Source of the DNA: Wuchereria bancrofti
Lineage: Eukaryota > Nematoda > Chromadorea > Rhabditida > Onchocercidae
Assembly: GCA_005281725.1 (NCBI GenBank)
Contig: SSBO01000003.1
Span: forward strand, 3,771,824 to 3,835,823
Direction: 5' to 3'
DNA: 64,000 nucleotides
The notes under the pieces were generated by a model. That model was not told where the DNA came from, did not search any database, and worked only from the letters and a program-made list of their open reading frames with translations. Both the position numbers and the translations under genes were made by a program. This document shows positions 51,301 to 61,003 of this stretch, one piece after another. Every line of letters begins with the position of its first letter. The first letter of the stretch is position 1.

Positions 51301-52970
51301 ATTCAATTTATAAACAAATAATTTGTGATAAGTAATACGAATTTTCTTTTTTTCCTCATCTTTAAAAAAGAACTAAGAAATTTTGGAAAAGTTTACTGAA
51401 TATTTGAATTGCATTAATCGCTGCACGAATTATGAATATAAATTATTCCATTTTTTTTTCTCTTATTTCTCATTCATTAGGCAATAATTTGCATTAATAT
51501 GCAAATTAGCATGAATTATTTTTTTTAGGTTTAATTCTACTTTTTTTAATTTGGATAAAAAAGACAAAATTATAAAAAAGTTTTTTTTTTGTAAAGCAAT
51601 AAATGTATTTGAATAAAATTAATTCATAAAATTTAAATTTCATTTTCAGTTCTCTTTTTTTTCTATTTCCCATTACACTTCCACTTGAATACCTTATTTT
51701 AGTTACCATCAAGCAACAATTATATTATTGAACTGATCGTTGGAAGCCTTCATATCAATGAACAATCAAAATTGATTGATCCTTTATACGATGATCAATC
51801 AATTTATATCGAATGGAAATTATTGGATTTTCCGTCGGAGGAATGTGAAACAACTGGCGAATTACTGCCACTTCCACGTGACATACAAACAACGGCAGAT
51901 TTTAACTTCCAAAAATGTCATTTCATTCATTCATACAAATTAAATCTAAATTTCAATTTCAAATGCATTCATAATAAATTTTTAAAAAGCAAAAAAATTT
52001 TAATTTAAAATAAATTTAAATTTATTGCAGCATATACATTAAGTGACAAACAATATTACCTGTTGCGACAATGGATTGAACATGGAAATAGGTACAAAGA
52101 AAAAGTTACTCCCCAATTTTGCATATATATATTTGTTATCAAAATTATCATTTGATAATAAACATATGATAATGTTTCATTTAGGTTGGAAATAAATTTG
52201 GTAAGTAATGGAAATAATTTGAAATCAAGTGAAGATCTAGGCGTAGCGTACGCTGAATTAGATGCGCAATATAATGCAGAAAAACGACTAATACAATGTA
52301 AGAATAATTTAATAAATTTTTGAAAAAAAATCTGTTTTAAATTTATTTAGTGATGTAAAGCAAGAAATATGATTACATTACTGGAAATAATTTTTTTTTT
52401 AATTCACCAAATTTTTGCAAAAAACTTTTAGTGGAAGTTTTTGAAAATAAAAAGTTCAAATTTTGAATAAAAATTGTTGTATCTTGTTGAAAAAAAGAAG
52501 CTATTAATTAATATGAATATATTGACTGGTTGAATTATTTGGATTTATTTTTCATAATAAAACAAAAAAAATAGTAATATAGCATTAAAAATAAAAATAG
52601 AAAAAAAGACCATTTATCATGAATTAACAATTCTATTCAATAATAGTTAAATTATTCAAATTTTATTTTTCAAGTAAAATAAAAAATAATATAGCATTAA
52701 TAAATGATAACAAAAAAAATCTTTGTCATGAAATGGTAAATTTTATTTGCCGTAAAACTTAAATTCCTCAAATTTTATTTCCTTAAATTATAACTTATTC
52801 AAATATTTTGTACAAAAAATCTTCACAAAAATTTGTTTTTTTTTGGAATTTTTTTTTCAGTTACTGATATAAATGGAATTGAAGTTGCAAGCATTGATAT
52901 CAGTATATCATATAGTAAAAAATTATTGGAGCAACTTCAGGGAATTGGAAAAGTTCTAGAAAATGAATGA
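42302..52970 (+). CDS. mks-5: RPGRIP1L/MKS-5 ciliary transition-zone scaffold
   Basis: MKS-5/RPGRIP1L is the assembly platform for the MKS and NPHP modules that gate the cilium. Exons: 42302-42426, 42504-42606, 43087-43161, 43269-43408, 43783-43891, 44379-44608, 45078-45357, 45589-45746, 45849-45945, 46372-46540, 46783-46996, 47364-47433, 47780-47992, 48519-48642, 48829-48986, 49344-49502, 49583-49684, 49889-50064, 50368-50563, 50809-50911, 51141-51262, 51703-51916, 52031-52091, 52185-52297, 52861-52970; 1206 aa. The N-terminus WSRQELEDHY parallels the family's SREELEDRF motif. Residues to about 495 are Gln/Glu/Lys/Leu-rich coiled coil. C2 domain 1 (about 530-650) carries the hallmark EFYDFELQTTP. 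C2 domain 2 (about 685-830) ends in WKFPYHPP. A C-terminal C2-like domain (about 1045-1190) follows an acidic linker. An in-frame TAA lies just before the ATG. The 46540/46783 junction and the 51262 donor are the least certain. Confidence 0.9.
46783..47992 (+). other. mks-5: First C2 domain of MKS-5
   Basis: Three exons encode the RPGRIP1-family C2 domain. The 70-base exon 47364-47433 (YDVIVSNLFLHYLE) was found by matching the family's FTSQYLVHVNDLFLQYI strand. It starts at an unusual TTTGAAG acceptor, and phases on both sides agree. The next exon opens HGITIEMYQP, corresponding to NTITLEVHQA of the human protein. Typical calcium-binding aspartates are not evident, as expected for this family. 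Confidence 0.82.
48519..49684 (+). other. mks-5: Second C2 domain of MKS-5
   Basis: Four exons encode YNVLIVNIQRCANLDK, then APTTLISYELYDYDAW, a strand with TIVVLEKQTHSNEERQIGYV, and the closing SIDISISWKFPYHPPEPELE. The order of strands and the WKFPY ending are typical of the second RPGRIP1-family C2 domain, which binds nephrocystin-4 in vertebrates. Confidence 0.85.
51703..52970 (+). other. mks-5: C-terminal RPGRIP1-type C2 domain of MKS-5
   Basis: Four exons encode IIELIVGSLHI, EWKLLDFPSEECETTGELLPLP, DKQYYLLRQWIEHGNRLEINLVS, LGVAYAELDA and IEVASIDISISYSKKLLEQL. This matches the domain that in mammalian RPGRIP1 proteins binds RPGR. The donor at 51917 is GTCATT, weaker than most in the gene, but the phase and the family alignment support it. 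Confidence 0.87.
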
Positions 52971-53604
52971 AACATTTCATTTTTATTATTTCATTTTAGT
53001 ATTTGTTCAATATTTAATTTCATCTGTCATACAATTGTCATTGCTTTATTTCATTTCTTTTGTTTTTTTCTTTTTTTTGTTTCTTTTTGAAAATATTATA
53101 ATAAAAAATAATTGTGAAAATATTTTGAAACTGTATATTTGTTATCTTTGATAGTTATGAAAAATTAATAAGCTAAAAATGTGTATGTTATATGTATAAC
53201 ATATTATGAATAAAGCAAAAGTTTGCAAACTCTTTTAAATGTGTATTATATTAGTGTTGAATTAAACTAAATAAATATTAAATTTGTTGATTAATCATTG
53301 AATTACTGTAAATTTCAACAGTTTCTTTTGTTTTTCTCTTTTTAGTAACATAAATTTACAAGGAATTTTCTCGAAATATATTAGAATGTACGAGACAATT
53401 GTCAGATCAAAAATAAATTTATTTTGCTCTTTTAAATATCTCAAATCAATTTTATCATTATTTTTGGGGGTTTACCATCTTCTTTTTTTTCCGTTCCATA
53501 TATTTATCTTATAGCTATAAATAGTTTATAAATCACTTAACTAATTAATTAGCTTCCATTATTATTTCTTGTTAATTATCAGTTGGTTTGGTAGTAGATT
53601 TTAG
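52971..53604. other. mks-5 3' UTR and spacer
   Basis: An AATAAA at 53209-53214 lies about 240 bases after the mks-5 stop and is the best poly(A) signal here. An open stretch of about 55 codons near 53348-53512 is hydrophobic and AT-composed and is not supported as coding. A TTAG at 53601-53604 could be an acceptor for the next gene. Confidence 0.55.
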
Positions 53605-53626
53605 ATTATGAATTATTGCACAAGCA

Positions 53627-54993
53627 ATGGATAGAAATATGAATAAAACTTATTTCTTCAGTAAAATAACATCAAAAGGTACTTCGTCATAAATATAATA
53701 TTATTCAAAAATAAATATAATATTCGTCATAAATATATTTAAATATAACACATTCCGGTATAGTTTCAGTAAACGGATTAATTGGTTTGTATGCATAATA
53801 CATAATTTTCATGAAAAATTGCTCACATTTGATATTGTAATATGAATTAAATTAATTAAATGAAAATGGCGCATTAATTTGAAGTGTTAAAATAAAGGAA
53901 TTTAAACTATTATTACTTGGTTTAATTAAAGCTGTTATAATCTTAATTCTAATATATTTTAACATTTTCTTGCTATATTTTCATTATTATCATTATCATT
54001 ACCACTATTTTCTTGATACTTGTATTACTAGTATTTAAATTATTATTTAACATCATATTTTATGCTAATTAATCTGAAATTGATTTCAAATATTTTTTTC
54101 GTTTTCTTTTGAGATTTTGATTCATATGAAGATATAAAAGAATGTGGAAATAAAAAATGGAAAGAAGAAAAAATTCATACTGTGAAGAAATTATACATTG
54201 AAATACCATCCATTGTAAATAATTATGAGAATGCTAAGAATTGTGAAACATTTCAATCTACATTTAATACATTAGCTGGTTAAAATTTACTTAAAATTTT
54301 TCAAATTTGATTATTTTTAAAATTTTTTTTATATTTTTATTTTTTTATATTTTTAAAATTTTTTAAAAAAATTATTTTTGAAATTTAGAAAAAGCAAGAA
54401 AATCAAATTTGACGCTTTAATTTTTGATTTTTTACTTTACTTTACTAAATACTTGTTGATGAAATATACGCATTGTGTGAATTGAGAAATTTCTCGTTTA
54501 AATTATTAATAGATACATTGTTAATTTAAAAATTTGGAAATTTAAAATTGTCTTTTTTTTCCTCCTTTTTTGTAATTAAAATTGTTCTTCTAAATAATAT
54601 GTCGCCTCTCAAACTTTCTTTTAACTTTCTTAACAAACAATGCTTATCAAAAGTTATCATTAAATTGGAAATGTTATGATACGATGAAATCTTTACTAGC
54701 TGAAAAGAAAAGCATAAGAAATAGTAATGATAATGAAATATTATCTTTGGATGAAACTTCATTGGTTTGTGTAATTTTCTCTTCCATTTTTCTACTCCTT
54801 TCTTTTTTTTTTATTTTTGAAAAAATTTTAAAAAAATGATAGAAATAAATGATAAATGAAGAGTGAATAACACAATGAAGCATAATTCAAAGTAGAAACT
54901 GAAAAAATTTGTTAATTTTAATAGACAATATTAATGATATTAACAATTTAATAATTATAGGTAGATATCAATGAAAAGTTAAACATCCATTGA
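53627..54993 (+). CDS. Possible small orphan protein gene (four exons, 104 aa)
   Basis: No family is recognised. Four segments join in phase with GT-AG borders: 53627-53678, 54114-54278, 54700-54764 and 54961-54993, starting MDRNMNKTYFF and ending INEKLNIH then TGA. The second segment carries the signal: 54 open codons, Lys/Glu/Asn-rich, with an A-rich codon pattern unlike the T-rich flanks. The predicted product is small, charged and soluble, with no signal peptide or membrane segment. The acceptor at 54113 (TTTTGAG) is unusual, and a short out-of-frame ATG at 53608 precedes the start. The 3' end is uncertain: 54979-55058 is a further 26 open codons (KHPLITANDSLMKL and on) that could be an alternative exon. 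It may instead be a decayed gene. Confidence 0.35.
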
Positions 54994-57226
54994 TAACAGC
55001 AAATGATTCATTAATGAAGCTAGTAGTTATTCAGAAATGGTATGGTGACAAACTTCTGGTAATAAAATAATTCAAATTTGAATGACTGGCAGCAATATTG
55101 ATTGAAATTTAATACTTATATTGGTAAAACTAATGATTACTTCTCAGTACAATTATTGCTATAATTTTTTAGGGTTTATAGATATGATATTTAGTAATGC
55201 TATTATAATTATTCCATTTTCTCATTTATTTCATATTTTTATCTAATTGCTGGAAAAAAAGTAGTATATTTAATTTGAATAGTTATAGAAATTAAATGAG
55301 AAATCAAAAAAGATAAATTAGCTCAAATAACAATTTTTGTATGATATTAAAATTGAAATCTATTATAGTTTTTAACAAAAAATTTACCATTATTTATTTT
55401 TTAATCTGAGATGAAATTAAAGATTTGAATAATGTAAATGAAGAATTAGCAACAAATTTATTTTTCATATATCACAGGTAAAATGAATCAATGTTGAAAT
55501 ATCAAATGAATACAGGTGAAAACATAAACAAAATCATTGCAATTGCTTTTGAATACATGAATTATGAATTAATATCTTTATTGCTTTATGCGAAATTTTT
55601 TTTTTATTGAAACATGAAATTAATGACTAAATTTCATATTTTTAAATTCGAATTTCTTAATTATTATCATCTTATTATAGTCTATATTCCTATTTGATCA
55701 TTTTTTTATTATCAAATTATATGCTGAAAATTTATACCCTTGTCTTTCTCATGAGTTTGATAAGAATAGAAAAGTGTCACCAACGTTTTATCACACGAAA
55801 AATGTTAACATTCTCGTGTTAATGTTTAAGAATAATTTCTCATTTAAATAATCTAAAATAAATATGGGTGATAAATTACCTGATATTCGTGAAAGAAAAA
55901 AGATATGACAAATTCTCGGATAAGTATAACTGCGAAATATCACTTTTTTTTCTTTTGTTTGTTTGTTTTTTGCCTATATAATATTGAAATTTGAATCATA
56001 CTAAATAGAGATATCGTTAAGTTTTTGATAAGAAGTATTAATGTGATTTAAATGAGATGAATACAAAAATTTAAGCAAAGTTATTAGCGTACTTGCTTGA
56101 AGATTCATTAAATTTATTTCATGACTTAAGATGACAGTTAAATATTAATTAACAAATGCTAAAAATTTTAAATTACTGATTGGAAAATATTTCACAAACA
56201 TGTTGATAAACATATTAAAGCAAAGTAAAGCATAAACGAAAAAAAAAGTATAAAGGTAAGTAAAAAAAATGTAAAATATCAACGAATTGATATCGAAACA
56301 TTCTGAAAATCATAATATATTTGATATAAGAAACTTATCATCTTATCACTTATCAGATAATTGTGAGCCAATGTTTATCTATGCATTTGGCACGCTAATG
56401 CACTAAACTATGGCAGAAATTACTGCATGAAATCTGTAGATTTAGTAGATTTAGACTTAAGATTAATTTAATTTGTAGTTATGTTAATTTATTTTATTAT
56501 TTTGTAATTAATGAGAGAAATTAAAAATTTAGACTAACATTGTTTGTCAATTAAATTTGATCACATTTCCTAACTGCTAAATTATGATGAGCTGGTAAAA
56601 AAATTTAAGGATTTGGGAAATAAATTTCTAAATGCAGTTTTTTGCTTTCATTTGCAATGGGAAATTACTTTGTCCTTTTGTTCTTTCTTTTCTCCTCTCT
56701 CTTCCTCCCTCTCCTTCTTTTTCTCTTTGTCAATTTATTATCGATTAAATTCTACAAACTTTCACAAACTAAAAAACAAGAAAGCTAAATTATAACAGAT
56801 AATTTTCTTTTTTAAAAAAAGATTAAATTAAATGAGCAAAATATTGCATATGTCATGATGCGAAAATAAGTGCTGGAAAACAATGAAATTAATTTCATTA
56901 ATTTGAAATTAATTACTTGAGACATTGACAATGTACAAAATGAATTTAACGACATTGTAAAATTCTAAAATGGCAACAAATCTAATGATAATAATTATAA
57001 TAAATAATTACTGTTCGGAGTTTATTGATTAAATTAGGTATATAATTGAATAATTGAAGTTATCAGTTAAATTTGATTAAAATTGGTTCCACATTTTCTA
57101 ATTGCTAAATTTTTATTCTCAACAGATAATTTATAATAGAATTTTGCAACTAATGGAAAATTAGTTATATTATAACAAATAAATAAAATGATGTAAAATT
57201 TAGTGGAAAATTAAATTCAATAAATG

Positions 57227-57324
57227 ACTAGAATTACATTTCATTAAATGGTCAGAATTGCGGTTTTAATTTGCAACTAGAATTACATTTCGTTAAATGA
57301 TCAGAATTGCGGTTTTAATTTGCA
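57227..57324. repeat. 49-bp tandem duplication
   Basis: 57227-57275 and 57276-57324 are head-to-tail copies beginning ACTAGAATTACATTTC and ending GGTTTTAATTTGCA. They differ at only two bases that I can see. The unit has no recognised function. Confidence 0.92.
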
Positions 57325-58111
57325 CATTGAATTCTAATTTTTCTTGGACAAATTCAATCATAATTTAAAGTTTTCAAAACAAAATTTTATCCCATACAAT
57401 TAAATCATAAATTTAAATTTCAAAATAAAATTATAGAAATGATTGGTTATCAGTATTATGCTGGTTGATTTCTTTTCGATAACACTAACAACCATCACAA
57501 TAACTATTTTAGTGCTCTCTGAATCATTTCAAATAATAATTTTCTATCCGAATTTGATTGTTTAAAGTTGTATAAAAGCTATTTATGTATAAAGGCTAGT
57601 GAAAAAAAAGACGTTTCTGCATAAGCAACAACGTGACATTATTGTCCCGTGAAAAATGACGTAAAATTAGTTAGATACGTCTGCACTGAATTCATGTGTG
57701 TGAAAATATTCAAATTTTAAAACTTCTTGAAGCGATTTTGCATGACATCATCATTCATGCCTGAAACAATGTCTTCATATAATTTTTCAAAATTAAGAAT
57801 GCCCTCTGACCTTCTAGCTTTCCGTCCTTTTTTCCCCACAGCTAAAATACCTTCAAAAGTTTATCTTAACCACAATTCAATCCCAAATAAATAATATTAC
57901 ACATAAATAAATGTTATGTCTGTATTTTACGGTTAGCCGGCATTTGACTGTTCCGTGGCTTAACATTTGACGTAGTTACGTTATTTACGTTTTCTTTTCA
58001 GTGTACATGAAGTTGTGTATAAAACTGCTGTTTCACTTATGCTTATGCAATTATGTTTACCTGTGTTATTGGCATTTGCTTATCAAGATAATTAATTTTT
58101 CTTTTTCCTTT

Positions 58112-58121
58112 AAAATTTCAG
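58112..58121 (+). promoter_or_regulatory. Likely trans-splice acceptor of pqbp-1
   Basis: TAAAATTTCAG, after a T/C-rich run, ends 32 bases before the ATG at 58154. It is a strong nematode acceptor with no upstream exon in view, which fits spliced-leader addition. Confidence 0.5.
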
Positions 58122-58153
58122 AATAACGTTACACACAGCCTTTTATAATTGTG

Positions 58154-60677
58154 ATGCCTTTACCACCAGCACTTCTTGCTCGACTTAAACGACGTGGAAT
58201 TATACAAGAAGGTTTGATAAATCACTAAAAATTACATTAAGTTGATTAATTTAAATGAATGTTTCATTTTATGTTGAGGGAATTCATTCAGTTTAATCAG
58301 TTTCGATAATACGTTAATAAAAGATGCATTTTATATGAAATTTTAATTAACAATTTTGATGATACATTGGGTCTTATTTTATAACATTGTAAAATTATAG
58401 GATAAATTCTTTTCTTCTCTGATCACTATTGCAGAAATTTTGCTGAACAAAAGACATCAAAGTTACCAATAAAAAGTGATGAATTTGTGGGTATTAATTT
58501 GTAGATGCTGCTGAAGAAGTAATAGCAGAGAACTACGATGCGGAAATACCTACTGGAATACAAAGTAACGCACGTCAGAAGACGGAAAAGAATGCTTCGG
58601 GAGCTCGTGGATGTCCGAATAAATGGAATCCATATCACTACTGCGTACAATTTTGCTATGATCATTGGAAAGATGGGACAAATGAGAACAGGTTTGTTGT
58701 TTTGCCACTTCCGCTCGTTTAAGATACCATAGCTTGTTTTGCATTTCGAAGATATCTTTGAAATTATCACAAAATCACTTCTACTGCAATAGGTATGTTT
58801 TTGATGGGGCACAACCATTTTGGCTGAAGTGAAGTCTGTAAAAGTTATTCGAATTAAAGCACCGTTTTATCAAATTTTCCTTAATTTGTTGCGATAATAT
58901 TGCAGTGCAATTGAAAATCTTTTTGTCTGCAAGAAGTAATTATTTCATAAATACGTTAGCATGTAGATTTCCATTTTTCAGACTTACACAAAGATATCTT
59001 GATCAGCGAGCTAAAATTCTGAAGAAATATCCATTGCCGAATGGTATGTTTATAAGAATAATAGTTAAATTTCTTTTCTGGAGATTCTTTTTTTTGTGAA
59101 TATTGAATTTTTTCCCTTGAGTCTGTTGTTTTATAGGTTGGAAAGAAGTTTATGATCCTGGTTGCATGCGTCATTATTATTGGTGTCCACGAACTGATGA
59201 GGTATCTTGGTTCCCTCCCAGACATCCTTTGGCTGTTATTGGCGATGCTGCACCGAAAGTTGCGAAAGGTTTAGATTTAAATCATCTTAATTTAGACTCA
59301 TTTGGCTTGATTTGGTTTAACTTAGTTTTAATTAAAATGTTTTAGTTTTCTTGTTTGATTCTGAAACGCGGTATCGTCTTTTTTTTCTTTTTTTTAGAGT
59401 TATTTGAAAAAGGTGAAAATACTAATGGTCTTGGCGAGGGTAGAAAAGATGGTGATGAAAGAAAGGGTGATGAGGAAAGAGAAGTTTACAGAGAGGATCG
59501 GGGAGGTACAATCAAACGGTATGATGAAAACAGGTCGAAGAGAAAGGTTAAATTTGCTAGCAGTGGTGATTCTCTTTTTAATCAGAAAAGAAAAGAGAAA
59601 AGTAATCTCTTACTGATAATTTGCTTTCGTTTTAGCGAAGAGGTTCCGTATCAGATTCGGAAGCTAGCGATGGTTTATCAGCTTCTGAAAGTGATGAAGA
59701 AAGCAGGCCTGAGCTGAATGACAGAGATAAACTGAGTGAGTTCCATTTGTTTTATTTCAGAAATAAAAGTATGTTCCTTCATAGTTTCCGTCACGATTTA
59801 AATGAAAGTGAAGTGATTTTCATCAGTACTTGCGCAAGTTCTTTTAAAGTTTTTTTTTTTTTTTAAGTTTATATGTTTATGTTTAAAACAAGAGGAAAAC
59901 TGTATGCATTAATGGAAGATGTTTATGATTTATATTCAAGACATGCAATAAATTTCAAGTCATAATGTGCCAAACAAAATATTATTGAAATCTTATTAGT
60001 ACAGTCCATGTTACCAAACTTTCAATTGGATTTTTGTGTGAATATGTTTATGTTTCTCAGAGCGTGCCAAACGAAAAGGAATCGATCCAATGGATCCAGC
60101 TGCTTACGGTGACAATGTTCCTATGTATGTGTTTTTCCAAATTGCAAGTTCTTTTTCCTTCAACACTCTACTATTATTCACCAAAAGATCCATTTTGTTA
60201 CTCCATTTTTGCTCTTTGACTTCAAGTCTGAATTTTTTTTTCAAGAACAGCAACTGAGCTTAAAATTAGCTCACTAATGAGTGGCACACTCAATATATTT
60301 TAGGGGCTCATTCTGTCGAATGATCGTCCTTATATTCACTTGAGGTGTACATTTAGAAAGTCGAAATATTGGAATATGGGAATAAAGAAGCTAGTTAGTA
60401 AGATTGTTGAATTAGGTGTCATAGTATGGTTTTTTGATTTTAGAAACGCAAAGACGGTTTTGCATATGCATGAAATTTAGTTCATGCTTCTTTTGAAACT
60501 TTCAATCAGATATTTTTTCCAATGGAAAATATTTTCAGTGGTACATGGAGTTCTGGTTTACATGCCCACGATAAAACAGGTGCTGATGTTACAGCTAGTG
60601 GTCCTTTGTTCCAGCAACGGCCTTATCCTGCTCCAGGTGCAGTTTTACGGAGGCAGCAAAAGGAACGAGAGAAATAG
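58154..60677 (+). CDS. pqbp-1.1: Polyglutamine-binding protein 1 (WW-domain splicing factor)
   Basis: PQBP1 is a nuclear protein that joins the spliceosome through the U5 15-kDa protein and binds proline-rich partners by its WW domain. Exons: 58154-58211, 58505-58691, 58982-59043, 59137-59268, 59398-59546, 59636-59735, 60061-60124, 60539-60677; 296 aa. The N-terminus [16 protein letters not shown] matches the family start. The WW domain is at about residues 103-135 ([16 protein letters not shown] then VSWFPP). A charged Arg/Glu/Asp/Ser-rich region follows, then [20 protein letters not shown] and the C-terminal [17 protein letters not shown], the conserved U5-15K-binding tail. Between the N-terminus and the WW domain lies a Cys/His-containing segment (Cys56, His64, Cys66, Cys70, His73) that human PQBP1 lacks. 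The next gene starts about 0.33 kb downstream. Confidence 0.94.
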
Positions 60678-61003
60678 TCTTTGGAATGATGCTTTTCAGA
60701 CAACTTTTCTAACGACGTTTTTTTTTTGTTTCTATTTGAATGTATAAAAAGATAAATTTTGTGATCACTTGTATTGCTTTTGCAGTTGCATTTCATATAC
60801 ATTTATTTATTTTCATGTCATACGTTGTTTCGACGGATTTGAGAATATTCCTTTAAATCTGTAATTTATCAGGGACAAATTTGCGTTGTTTTATAGAAGG
60901 ATTTATTGATATTATTTTACGCTAAACAATGATTAACAGTTATCAGTTGGAGAGAGACAATATGATGCATTTATTAATGTTTGTCCTAGTGTGATCTGGT
61001 GAA
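60678..61003. other. Short spacer between PQBP1 and GluRS genes
   Basis: Only 326 bases separate the PQBP1 stop from the GluRS ATG. There is no AATAAA; a TATAAA at 60743-60748 is the nearest variant. TTGTCCTAG at 60981-60989 is a plausible trans-splice acceptor 14 bases before the ATG. The spacing suits a nematode operon. Confidence 0.55.

Larger units (their letters stand above)
54994..58121. other. Intergenic region before the PQBP1 gene
   Basis: Mostly AT-rich with no supported gene. Open, coding-like patches occur at 54979-55058 and about 55423-55612, but they cannot be joined into one phase-consistent frame. A 49-bp tandem duplication lies at 57227-57324. The last 500 bases are less AT-rich, contain several ACGT words (for example near 57632, 57971 and 57978) and probably hold the PQBP1 promoter. 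Confidence 0.55.

Noticed and set aside
55864..55908. A short ATG frame (MGDKLPDIRERKK) with coding-like codons
   Set aside because: Only 14 codons before a stop, with no phase-consistent partner exon found downstream.
58426..58818. A 130-codon open frame on the - strand
   Set aside because: It is antisense to the second PQBP1 exon, which is clearly coding on the + strand, and its product resembles nothing known.
59355..59717. A 120-codon + strand frame over the PQBP1 charged region
   Set aside because: It reads through the intron 59547-59635 and continues in the wrong frame of the next exon; the spliced model matches the family better.
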